Positions 23,673 through 31,133 of a DNA stretch of 64,000 nt are shown piece after piece (positions within the stretch are counted from its first letter, which is position 1; the number at the start of each line of letters is the position of its first letter). The stretch spans positions 744,001-808,000 of the forward strand of contig NZ_CP159831.1 of assembly GCF_047730075.1 (NCBI RefSeq), in the 5' to 3' direction. The position numbers and the translations under genes are program-made. The notes under the pieces were generated by a model. It saw only the letters and a list, made by a program, of their open reading frames with translations, made no database searches and was not told the origin of the DNA. This DNA is from Njordibacter sp905182035 (GTDB lineage: Bacteria > Pseudomonadota > Gammaproteobacteria > Pseudomonadales > Balneatricaceae).

Positions 23673-24668
23673 ATGAGTGACAATGAACTACTCTCAGAAG
23701 AAGAAATTCAAGCTTTGGTCAAGTTGGGCGAAAGCGATGAGGGCGAAGCCTATAACTTAGACGCGGAAACAGAAGAGTACGACATTGCGAGTGAAGACAG
23801 TACTTTAACGTCTCACTTGGGCTCATTGGATATGATCAACGAGCGTTTTGCGCGTTTGTTCCGTATTAGCTTAAAAAGTTTATTGCGCTATCAGCCGAAA
23901 ATTGAAGCTCAGCCAGTAGATGTGGAACGTTTTTCCGCCCACATGGCGAGCCTCACTACGCCCATTTCTTTAAACGTGGTTAAGATCCCACCCTTGCGTG
24001 GTTCCATGTTAATTGTTATTGACCCACAATTGATTTTTAACTCACTTGATAGTTTTTTTGGTGGCGCAGGTTCTCATACAGAAATATCAGGCATTAGGGA
24101 TTTTACACCCACAGAGTACCGTATTATCCAAATGATCCTGCAACGAGTGTTTCAAGACATGAAAGCGGCTTGGGCTCCGATGTACACGGTGGCTTTTGAG
24201 TTTATTAACTCCGAAGTAAACCCGCAATTCACTAGTATTGTAGAAGAAAATGATTTGGTGATTATTAATAAGTTCAATATTGATATGGCCCACGACATTA
24301 ATGGCAGCATACAAATAATTTACCCCTACGCAGCCATGAAGCCTATTCGTGATCTGTTACGCAACCAGGTGATTGGTGATAGTGATATTGATGATGAGCG
24401 AATTTGGAATAACTATCTTAAGGTGGCTATTGAAGACGTTGATTTGGATATAAAGTCTGATCTTGCTAACCCTCAAATTAACTTGTTAGAGCTACGTAAG
24501 CTTAAAGTAGGTGATGTTATTCCGATTAAAATGCCGGAAACTGTAACTGTTACATCGGAAGGTATTCCCCTGTTTAGTGGCGTGTATGGCAGTTCTAATG
24601 GTCATGCCGCTGTGAAAATTATGGGTGAAGTGAAGATGGACGATTATGAAGTAGACTTATGGGACTAA
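23673..24668 (+). CDS. fliM: flagellar motor switch protein FliM
   Basis: 331 aa from the ATG at 23673, with TAGGAG upstream; an in-frame TTG nine bases earlier overlaps that site. C-ring protein that binds phospho-CheY. The N-terminal CheY-binding peptide LLSEEEIQALVKLG is present, followed by the CheC-like middle domain and a C-terminal SpoA/FliN-like domain (LLELRKLKVGDVIPIKMPE). No chemotaxis gene is in the window. Confidence 0.96.
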   Translation: MSDNELLSEEEIQALVKLGESDEGEAYNLDAETEEYDIASEDSTLTSHLGSLDMINERFARLFRISLKSLLRYQPKIEAQPVDVERFSAHMASLTTPISLNVVKIPPLRGSMLIVIDPQLIFNSLDSFFGGAGSHTEISGIRDFTPTEYRIIQMILQRVFQDMKAAWAPMYTVAFEFINSEVNPQFTSIVEENDLVIINKFNIDMAHDINGSIQIIYPYAAMKPIRDLLRNQVIGDSDIDDERIWNNYLKVAIEDVDLDIKSDLANPQINLLELRKLKVGDVIPIKMPETVTVTSEGIPLFSGVYGSSNGHAAVKIMGEVKMDDYEVDLWD

Positions 24669-24704
24669 AGTGTCTCTAATAGTAGATAAATAGAGGAAAT
24701 ACCC

Positions 24705-25010
24705 GTGAGCGAAGAAGAATTAGCCCCGGCTGCCTTGTCCACCTTTGAGGACGAGCTAGACCTAGATATATTACAAAACATTCCCGTAGTTTTGTCTGCG
24801 GAAGTGGGTCGTTCAACGCTAAAAATTAAAGATTTGTTGCGCTTGAGCGAAGGTAGTGTGGTTGAATTTGACCGCCTAGCTGGAGAGTCCATTGATGTAT
24901 GTGTTAATAATACCATTATTGCTAAAGGTGAAGTTGTGGTGGTCAATGAGCGTTATGGTATCCGATTGACCCAAGTGCTTGATGCTGCTGACCGTATACG
25001 CAAAATTTAA
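24705..25010 (+). CDS. fliN: flagellar motor switch protein FliN
   Basis: 101 aa, GTG start after AGAGGAAAT. SpoA-fold C-ring protein: LDILQNIPVVLSAEVGRST, then IKDLLRLSEGSVVEFDRLAG and VNERYGIRLTQVL. The N-terminal extension seen in longer FliN proteins is very short and acidic. The next gene starts 9 bp downstream. Confidence 0.96.
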   Translation: MSEEELAPAALSTFEDELDLDILQNIPVVLSAEVGRSTLKIKDLLRLSEGSVVEFDRLAGESIDVCVNNTIIAKGEVVVVNERYGIRLTQVLDAADRIRKI

Positions 25011-25019
25011 GGCCTATTT

Positions 25020-25406
25020 ATGTTAGGTGATACCCAGTTGTTGTTGCAGTCTATAGGCAGCTTGTTGCTGGTATTGGCCATTTTGCTGGCCATGGTATTT
25101 GCTGCGCGATGGTTTATGCAGCGGCGGCCTCAAGGTGGGCGTCGACTTAGATTTGTAGAAGCTATGGCATTAGGTAACCGCGATAAATTGTTACTTGTAG
25201 AAGTGGATGGCAGATCCCTTCTATTGGGAGTCACTGCACACAATATTCGTCTATTAGCTGAGCTTGATGCTCAAGAAGGCGATCCTTCCTCACTAGGCCC
25301 CCGAGAAGGTTCTGTATCAGAGCCCGCTCGTTCAGGTTTATCCCAGCAGTTTTCTCAATTGCTGGGTCGACACACTCAAACTGTAAAACACAAGGACACG
25401 TTATGA
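25020..25406 (+). CDS. fliO: flagellar biosynthesis protein FliO
   Basis: 128 aa, one membrane helix near the N-terminus (SIGSLLLVLAILLAMVFAAR) followed by a small cytoplasmic domain with the family segment RLRFVEAMALGNRDKLLLVE. FliO assists assembly of the FliP ring in the export gate. The stop overlaps the fliP start (ATGA), so the two are translationally coupled. Confidence 0.9.
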   Translation: MLGDTQLLLQSIGSLLLVLAILLAMVFAARWFMQRRPQGGRRLRFVEAMALGNRDKLLLVEVDGRSLLLGVTAHNIRLLAELDAQEGDPSSLGPREGSVSEPARSGLSQQFSQLLGRHTQTVKHKDTL

Positions 25407-26167
25407 GCATGAGGCGCGCCATAGGCTGGTTGCCAGCTATCAGTATGTTGTTATTGATGGCTATTGCACCTCAAGTCAGCGCAGCCGATAGCTTTATACC
25501 TGGTGTGGTTGTTGAAACCAATGCTGATGGCCAGCAAGAGTACAGTTTAACACTGCAAATTCTAGCGTTAATGACATTACTTACAATGCTGCCAGCATTG
25601 TTGTTGATGATGACCTCTTTTGCCCGCATTATTATCGTTTTGTCGATATTGCGACAAGCTTTAGGTACCAACCAAACTCCACCTAATCAGGTGTTGTTGG
25701 GTTTAGCGCTATTTTTAACGTTGTTTATTATGGCCCCTGTATTTACCCAAATAAATGATGAAGCTATTCAACCGTATCTAAACGATCAGTCTGACTTTAT
25801 GCAGGCCTTTGAAGTAGCTCAGCAGCCCTTACGTGAATTTATGCTGAAACAAACCCGTGAATCCGACATTGAACTGTTTGCACAAATCTCAGGCCAACAA
25901 GAACTTGATGGGCCAGAGACCGTGCCTATGCAATTGTTGATACCCGCCTTCTTAACTAGCGAATTAAAAACTGCATTCCAGATTGGGTTTTTATTGTTTG
26001 TGCCGTTTGTGGTGATCGATTTAGTGGTTGCTAGTGTGCTTATGTCCATGGGTATGATGATGTTATCGCCGATGATGATTTCATTGCCGTTTAAAATCAT
26101 GATGTTTGTGCTGATAGATGGCTGGGCTTTGATATTAGGTACCTTAGCCAGTAGTTTTTATACCTGA
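25403..26167 (+). CDS. fliP: flagellar export gate protein FliP
   Basis: 254 aa with a cleavable N-terminal signal (AIGWLPAISMLLLMAIAPQV...SAA), then the characteristic membrane core: LPALLLMMTSFARIIIVLSI, LRQALGTNQTPPNQVL, and the C-terminal MGMMMLSPMMISLPFKIMMF. FliP forms the pentameric base of the export channel. fliQ follows immediately. Confidence 0.96.
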   Translation: MSMRRAIGWLPAISMLLLMAIAPQVSAADSFIPGVVVETNADGQQEYSLTLQILALMTLLTMLPALLLMMTSFARIIIVLSILRQALGTNQTPPNQVLLGLALFLTLFIMAPVFTQINDEAIQPYLNDQSDFMQAFEVAQQPLREFMLKQTRESDIELFAQISGQQELDGPETVPMQLLIPAFLTSELKTAFQIGFLLFVPFVVIDLVVASVLMSMGMMMLSPMMISLPFKIMMFVLIDGWALILGTLASSFYT

Positions 26168-26181
26168 CGTGGAGGTTGATG

Positions 26182-26451
26182 ATGGATCAAGGTACTGTAT
26201 TAGATATTGGCCGAGAGGCCTTGTTAGTTACCGCAACTATTGCAGGCCCCATGCTCGGGATAGCGCTAGTGGTGGGCTTGCTCATTGGTATTGTGCAAGC
26301 GGCGACATCGATTAACGAAATGACTTTAAGTTTTATTCCTAAGTTAGTGGCCTTGGTGTTAGTGCTGTATCTGTTTGGATCTTGGCAAATCACTGTGCTG
26401 ACTGACTTTGCTTCTCGTTTAATTGAACGTATACCAGGTATTATTGGTTAA
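26182..26451 (+). CDS. fliQ: flagellar export gate protein FliQ
   Basis: 89 aa from the ATG at 26182; GGAGG lies six bases before it, whereas the ATG at 26179 is too close to that site. Two membrane helices (MLGIALVVGLLIGIVQAATS and LVALVLVLYLFGSWQITVL) and the conserved INEMTLSFIPKL connector identify FliQ. fliR starts 2 bp after the stop. Confidence 0.95.
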   Translation: MDQGTVLDIGREALLVTATIAGPMLGIALVVGLLIGIVQAATSINEMTLSFIPKLVALVLVLYLFGSWQITVLTDFASRLIERIPGIIG

Positions 26452-26453
26452 CT

Positions 26454-27227
26454 ATGTTTGCCGTTTGGGATGACGTACTAGCGTTGCTTTACACCTTCTT
26501 GTGGCCCATGACACGGATTAGCGCGTGCCTCCTTGCTACCCCTATATTCTCGGCAATGAGCGTTAACACCACGATACGTATCAGCTTGGCTTTGGTTCTT
26601 ACTATTCTCATTTACCCGTTACATGATTGGCCCATCGTTGATGTACTGTCTGGCGCAGGCTTGGTGATGCTTATGGAACAGGTGGTCATTGGGGTGATGA
26701 TGGGGCTGATATTACAAATTGTGTTCGCCGCAGTAAGCGCTGCGGGCGAATTTATTGCTCTGTCCATGGGTTTGGGTTTTGCCATGATGGTGGATCCTAA
26801 CAGTGGTGTGCAAACTCCTGTCATATCTCAACTTTTTGTGATACTCGGAACCTTAGTGTTTGTCTCCATTGGTGGCCATCTCATTCTTATTGAGCTATTG
26901 CTCGATAGCTTCCGCTTGTGGCCTATTGGGGAACCTCAGTTAGAAATGGCAATGGTTTGGGATGTATTGCAGTGGTCTGTGTTGTTGTTTAGTGGCGCGG
27001 CCATGATTGCACTACCAGCAATGGTTGTTTTATTACTCACTAACAGTGCCATAGGCGTGATCTCTAGGGCTGCGCCCAGCTTAAATGTATTTGCTGTAGG
27101 CTTTCCTTTAACTTTGTTAATGGGCATTATGGTTTTGATTGTATTGTTACCTAGCTTTATGGGTAACGTACAAAACTTATGGTTTCAGGCGTTTCAGCAG
27201 ATACGCCTGTTATTGGGTGTGGGCTAG
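26454..27227 (+). CDS. fliR: flagellar export gate protein FliR
   Basis: 257 aa, six predicted membrane segments. Family features include the N-terminal RISACLLATPIFSAMSV, the central GEFIALSMGLGFAMMVDP and the C-terminal APSLNVFAVGFPLTLLMGI. FliR caps the FliP-FliQ channel. flhB starts 2 bp downstream. Confidence 0.95.
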   Translation: MFAVWDDVLALLYTFLWPMTRISACLLATPIFSAMSVNTTIRISLALVLTILIYPLHDWPIVDVLSGAGLVMLMEQVVIGVMMGLILQIVFAAVSAAGEFIALSMGLGFAMMVDPNSGVQTPVISQLFVILGTLVFVSIGGHLILIELLLDSFRLWPIGEPQLEMAMVWDVLQWSVLLFSGAAMIALPAMVVLLLTNSAIGVISRAAPSLNVFAVGFPLTLLMGIMVLIVLLPSFMGNVQNLWFQAFQQIRLLLGVG

Positions 27228-27229
27228 CC

Positions 27230-28372
27230 ATGGCTGAAGACAGCTCCCAGGAAAAAACCGAACAACCCACGGCTAAAAAGCTTGAAAAGTCACGTGAAGA
27301 CGGGCAGGTGCCGCGATCAAAAGAGCTTTCCATGGCTATTATGATGGTGCTGGGTTCGGCCTTTTTGCTGATGACGGGCGGAACCATTATTGATGATATT
27401 TCGCAAATGCTAAGCTCTGCTTTGACCATTGATCGTGCCTTGATAATGGATACCAGCCTTTTACCAAGTGTTTTTCTAGGCACTTTAGTTGAAGGCATTC
27501 TCTCGGTAATGCCTTTTTTCGTGCTCACCTTAATATTGGCGTTAATTACCCCTGCTCTGATTGGAGGCTGGTTATTTTCTACCAAAGCTATTGGTTTTAA
27601 GGCTAGTAAGCTCAACCCACTTTCGGGCCTCAAGCGTATGCTGGGCACCCAAGCCCTTATGGAACTGACGAAGGCTTTAGTTAAATTCATTTTAGTGGCT
27701 GGTATTGGCTATTTAGTGATTGCTTCACAAACTGACCATCTTTTGGCCTTGGCGCAAATGCCTTTGGGTAGGGCATTCCAAGAGGGGGGTAAGATTTTAG
27801 TATGGGCCTTTTTCTACATCTGTTTGTCGTTGTTGGTGATCGCTGCAATTGACGTGCCTTATCAGATATACAGCCATACTGAAAAGCTGAAGATGTCGAT
27901 GCAAGACATCAAAGACGAAATGAAAGAGATGGAAGGTCGTCCCGAAGTGAAGGCTCAGGTGCGTCAGCGGCAGCGCGAAATGGCTATGGGTCGAATGTTA
28001 GATGACGTGACGAATGCTGACGTTGTAATCACTAACCCTCAGCATTTTGCCGTGGCGTTGGTGTATGACCAAGCAGGCTCTGGTGCGCCGGTTGTTTTAG
28101 CTAAGGGGCAAGGCGAAATGGCTGCACGTATACGAGAATTGGCTGAAACAGAAAGTGTGCAAATATTACGTATGCCTTTGTTGGCTAGGGCGCTATATTT
28201 TACCAGTGAAATTAATGAAGAGATCGAAGAAGGTTTATTTGTTGCTGTGGCCCAAGTGCTCGCCTATGTTTATCAACTCAGCTCAGTGACTCCAGGCGTA
28301 CCACGACCTTTGCAGCCAAACCCCGATGTGCCTGCCGATTTTCGTTATAACGAAGATGGTGAAGCCATATAA
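27230..28372 (+). CDS. flhB: flagellar export switch protein FlhB
   Basis: 380 aa from the ATG at 27230; the open frame extends into fliR but without a proper start. N-terminal EKTEQPTAKKLEKSREDGQV is the FlhB signature, followed by four membrane helices and the cytoplasmic autocleavage domain. The cleavage motif reads NPQH (VVITNPQHFAVAL) instead of the usual NPTH; the cleaved Asn-Pro bond and the His are kept, so self-cleavage is probably preserved. FlhB works with FliK to change export specificity from hook to filament proteins. In Pseudomonas-type clusters flhA follows closely; here flhA is 10 kb away. Confidence 0.95.
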   Translation: MAEDSSQEKTEQPTAKKLEKSREDGQVPRSKELSMAIMMVLGSAFLLMTGGTIIDDISQMLSSALTIDRALIMDTSLLPSVFLGTLVEGILSVMPFFVLTLILALITPALIGGWLFSTKAIGFKASKLNPLSGLKRMLGTQALMELTKALVKFILVAGIGYLVIASQTDHLLALAQMPLGRAFQEGGKILVWAFFYICLSLLVIAAIDVPYQIYSHTEKLKMSMQDIKDEMKEMEGRPEVKAQVRQRQREMAMGRMLDDVTNADVVITNPQHFAVALVYDQAGSGAPVVLAKGQGEMAARIRELAETESVQILRMPLLARALYFTSEINEEIEEGLFVAVAQVLAYVYQLSSVTPGVPRPLQPNPDVPADFRYNEDGEAI

Positions 28373-28395
28373 GGTTATGCTTTTTAGCTATAAGA

Positions 28396-28424
28396 GTGAC
28401 GATGTGGTTATATAAGGTTATACT
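28396..28424 (+). promoter_or_regulatory. possible sigma70 promoter for the MGHH-repeat gene
   Basis: GTGACG, a 17-bp spacer, then TATACT, about 55 bp before the start region. The -10 overlaps the second copy of a 12-bp direct repeat ATATAAGGTTAT (28367-28378 and 28410-28421); the first copy contains the flhB stop. Weak -35 match. Confidence 0.35.
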
Positions 28425-28478
28425 ATCCTCAAAAGGAAGTATTGCTCTGCAGGGACATAATGTAAAACACTGGAGTAC

Positions 28479-29729
28479 TTGCTGTTGAAGAAAGGCATTG
28501 AGGTTAATAAAGATTTATTTAAACGGGTTTTGAACACCAAAAAAACGCGTGAATATACTGTTTCTGAACCTACAGAAAGTACCAATAAATATCAAGCCGA
28601 GGCAGACTTTGTCGCCAGTCAAAAGCGCATATCCAATACCAAAGGCCAAGAAAGTGAACTAGCCAAAGATTGGGATCGTTTTTACGCCAAGGGTGATCGA
28701 AAGACTGCTCAACCAAATGCCAACTCTGCCACACCTGCTAAAACACGAAAGCTTACCGCTGCCCAAAGATCTCAAATAGAAGCCTATAATCTGTCGCAAA
28801 AAAAGGCCTTAAGCTCGACGTCTGCTTCTATAGTCTCCGAAGCCTCTTCCAATGCCCCCGCAGCGTCTCAAGCTAAGTTAGAAGGGCGTCGGCCTTCTGG
28901 TGTGGGTTCTGCTAGTTTACCGGGGGAGGAATATAACGCTGGGTCGGCAGGCCAAGCACAGATGGGTCATCATGCAGACGCTAAAGCAGGGGCTGCTAGC
29001 CTCACTGGAGAGGATGTTAGTGAGTTGGCTGCTGGTCACGCGAAGATGGGTCATCATGTCGACGGTAACGCAGGGTTTGCTAGGTTAGAAGGTGACGAAC
29101 CCACTGAAGTGGAAGTTGGCAATGTTGCAATGGGCCATCATACTGGTGTCAACGCTGAATTTGTTACGTTAGAAGGTGAAACTGGCGCTGAAATGGGTGC
29201 AGGCAACGCCGCCATGGGTCACCATGCCGAAGTGGATGCAGGCAACGCCGTAATGGGTCACCATGCAGAAGTGGATGCAGGCAACGCCGTAATGGGTCAC
29301 CATGCAGAAGTGGATGCAGGCAACGCCGTAATGGGTCACCATGCTGAAGTGGGTGCAGGCAACGCCGCGATGGGCCACCATACCGATGTGCAAGCAGCAC
29401 CTGTGGGCTTATATGGAGAAACGGAACATCAAGCTGCAGTGACGCAAGCTAACATGGGTCACCAGAAAAGCAAGGAGGCCAGTGAAGATCATCTGGAGGG
29501 TCGTGATCCTACTTCGACTTCCCAAGTGAATTTAGCGGGTGTAGCCGCTCTTTCAACACCGCAGCCATCAACCCCTATGAAGGATGTTGAAGACGCTGTG
29601 CAGGACGAAGAAAATCAAGAATCTGCATCATCTGGCAGATTAGCTAAAAAAATGTCTAAGATTCGCTCACAATCTGCCGATATAACTACTGATAGCGAAG
29701 CGTTACAAGAACGCAACGACAAACCCTAG
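28479..29729 (+). CDS. uncharacterised MGHH-repeat protein in the flagellar cluster
   Basis: Up to 416 aa. No ATG or GTG lies near the beginning; TTG at 28479 or TTG at 28485 (GGAG nine bases upstream) must be the start. I do not recognise the family. No signal peptide or membrane helix. Parts: a basic N-terminus (about 1-30, KKGIEVNKDLFKRVLNTKKT), a charged segment (about 30-140), a repeat region (about 145-353) and an acidic/serine-rich C-terminus ending in a basic SGRLAKKMSKIRSQ stretch. The repeat unit is 28 residues, MGHHxxxxAxxAxLxGExxxE followed by xxxGxA, present five times; between the third and fourth lie four 13-residue units (MGHHAEVDAGNAV) that are the same module without its middle 15 residues. 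Eight units have MGHH and the last MGHQ. Paired histidines at regular spacing suggest metal binding (inference). It lies 106 bp after flhB and 46 bp before another unrecognised gene. Confidence 0.72.
   Translation: MLLKKGIEVNKDLFKRVLNTKKTREYTVSEPTESTNKYQAEADFVASQKRISNTKGQESELAKDWDRFYAKGDRKTAQPNANSATPAKTRKLTAAQRSQIEAYNLSQKKALSSTSASIVSEASSNAPAASQAKLEGRRPSGVGSASLPGEEYNAGSAGQAQMGHHADAKAGAASLTGEDVSELAAGHAKMGHHVDGNAGFARLEGDEPTEVEVGNVAMGHHTGVNAEFVTLEGETGAEMGAGNAAMGHHAEVDAGNAVMGHHAEVDAGNAVMGHHAEVDAGNAVMGHHAEVGAGNAAMGHHTDVQAAPVGLYGETEHQAAVTQANMGHQKSKEASEDHLEGRDPTSTSQVNLAGVAALSTPQPSTPMKDVEDAVQDEENQESASSGRLAKKMSKIRSQSADITTDSEALQERNDKP
28962..29537 (+). repeat. 84-bp / 39-bp in-frame tandem repeats
   Basis: The MGH(H/Q) codons start at 28962, 29046, 29130, 29214, 29253, 29292, 29331, 29370 and 29454: spacings of exactly 84, 84, 84, 39, 39, 39, 39 and 84 bp. 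The 39-bp units are nearly identical in DNA, indicating recent amplification, while the 84-bp units are diverged. All lengths keep the frame. Confidence 0.95.
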
Positions 29730-29775
29730 CCTGCATTTCCCCTGTAGGCTTTGGATCGACTGAGATGTGAAGCTT

Positions 29776-31017
29776 ATGAGCGACCAAGATACAGACAAAA
29801 ACCAAGAAAAAAATGAAGCCGAAGTGGCTTTGGATATTGAACTGGTGTCCGTCGAAGAAGCTGAAGAAGAAGCAGCACAATCCCGTGGTCAAGTTGATCC
29901 TGAACAAGGCAAAATCGAACAGGAGCTGGCTGAGCAAATGTCTGAGGTGCTAGATCAAGCTGAGTTTGAGGCAGAAGAAGAGATAGAAGTTGAGCAAGAT
30001 AGTAGTCCTGAGCCGGCGGTAGAAGAAGAACCGGAAGTTATAAAAGCCAAACCACCCACACTAAAGACTAAGGCGGAAAAAGTAGTCGAAGATGACGACG
30101 TTATGCTATTTGATGGCGATGACGATTTGTTAGAAGAGAATGCTCCAGGTGTTGTAGAAAACCAAGTTGAACTAGAAGGTGATGATGGTTTCATTGTCAA
30201 TGATGACAATGAAATGGATGCTGGCGACAAGGTGTCTAAAGAAAAAATGGCCAGTGCATCAGACATAGAAGGCCTAACAGAAATTGTTTTAGATGCCGCT
30301 GGTGCAGCCAATGAAGCTGCCCACTCTACCAACCAGTCCATACACATGTTGTTAGGTAGTGTAACTACCATTAACAAGATGGCTAAGAATTTACGTAAAA
30401 CCAATAGCTACCTGCTTGGTTTTATAATCTCCCTAGGTGTTGTAGGCCTAATGAGCGGCGCTGCAATGCTCTATGTGCTACAGAGTGCTGTAAAAGATGC
30501 CACTGCAATAAGTATCGCAATGGGCAGCAAACTGGTGCAATTTGAAAAACAAATGGACCGGGTTAACCTGATAGAGGCCCAGCTTATTGATGTGGCAGAC
30601 GTTAACCACCAACTGGGCCAAAGTGTAGAACAGGTAATGTACTACCTCAAGCAAGTTGGCACCGATTCGCAGCAAGCTGCGTCAAAACAGTCAATAGAAA
30701 ATCAGCTGATGTTGGGTAGCGTTAACGAACAAATTCTCACTAGTTTCGAGGACTTGCAAAACACCACCAAAGCACAGCAGGGCGTATTAACACAGTTGAA
30801 AAAGCGCATTGACGGTTTGCAAATGCAAATGAAAAAGATTCAAAACCAAGACCTAGTAGGCAAAATGAAAGCTTTAATAGCCTTAGAACAAGGGCGTTAT
30901 TTTGAGCTGGAGCAGGCCAAATTAGCCTTGCAGACGGCTCAGCTTGAGGCTAAAGAAAAAGCTGAAACACCACCAGTTGAAGACACATATATCACCTTTG
31001 GTGTTAAGTCGGAATAG
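29776..31017 (+). CDS. uncharacterised membrane protein with acidic N-terminus and coiled-coil C-terminus
   Basis: 413 aa from the ATG at 29776; a GTG nine bases earlier is in frame. I do not recognise the family. The first 165 residues are extremely acidic (VEEAEEEAAQ, EAEEEIEVEQ, DDDVMLFDGDDDLLEE), followed by an Ala-rich helix (TEIVLDAAGAANEAAH), a single membrane helix about residues 213-237 (YLLGFIISLGVVGLMSGAAM) and a 170-residue, glutamine-rich helical region probably forming a coiled coil (QLTQLKKRIDGLQMQMKK-like heptads). With no signal peptide, the acidic part should be cytoplasmic and the coiled coil periplasmic, or the reverse. It follows the MGHH-repeat gene by 46 bp in the same direction, so the two probably work together; a link with the flagellum is inferred from position only. 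Confidence 0.75.
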   Translation: MSDQDTDKNQEKNEAEVALDIELVSVEEAEEEAAQSRGQVDPEQGKIEQELAEQMSEVLDQAEFEAEEEIEVEQDSSPEPAVEEEPEVIKAKPPTLKTKAEKVVEDDDVMLFDGDDDLLEENAPGVVENQVELEGDDGFIVNDDNEMDAGDKVSKEKMASASDIEGLTEIVLDAAGAANEAAHSTNQSIHMLLGSVTTINKMAKNLRKTNSYLLGFIISLGVVGLMSGAAMLYVLQSAVKDATAISIAMGSKLVQFEKQMDRVNLIEAQLIDVADVNHQLGQSVEQVMYYLKQVGTDSQQAASKQSIENQLMLGSVNEQILTSFEDLQNTTKAQQGVLTQLKKRIDGLQMQMKKIQNQDLVGKMKALIALEQGRYFELEQAKLALQTAQLEAKEKAETPPVEDTYITFGVKSE

Positions 31018-31092
31018 TGTGTATAACCCACATAGTAATGCTGCAACGGCGGGTTATGTGGTCTAAAAGCTGAGTTCAAGGACATAAGGGGT

Positions 31093-31098
31093 TATAAT
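31093..31098 (+). promoter_or_regulatory. -10 element of the fumarase promoter
   Basis: TATAAT, 36 bp before the fumarase ATG, with only a weak -35 candidate. The gap also contains a 7-bp inverted repeat ATAACCC (31023-31029) / GGGTTAT (31051-31057) just after the preceding gene, without a T-run. Confidence 0.5.
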
Positions 31099-31133
31099 AG
31101 AACCATCTGTTTAGGCCAAATTAGGACCCTACC

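Noticed and set aside
27157..27690. 177-codon minus-strand open frame
   Set aside because: Antisense to fliR and flhB, both canonical; low-complexity Ser/Ile-rich product.
28465..28485. Apparent sigma54 motif CTGGAGTACTTGCT before the MGHH gene
   Set aside because: The spacing between GG and GC is too short by about three bases for sigma54, and the GGAG more likely serves as the ribosome-binding site.
29164..29400. Minus-strand open frames with repeated RRCLHP or GVACTHF peptides
   Set aside because: Antisense by-products of the 39-bp repeat in the MGHH gene.
29214..29408. CRISPR or minisatellite non-coding array of 39-bp units
   Set aside because: Spacing is exactly 39 bp with no unique spacers, and the frame is open for over 400 codons.
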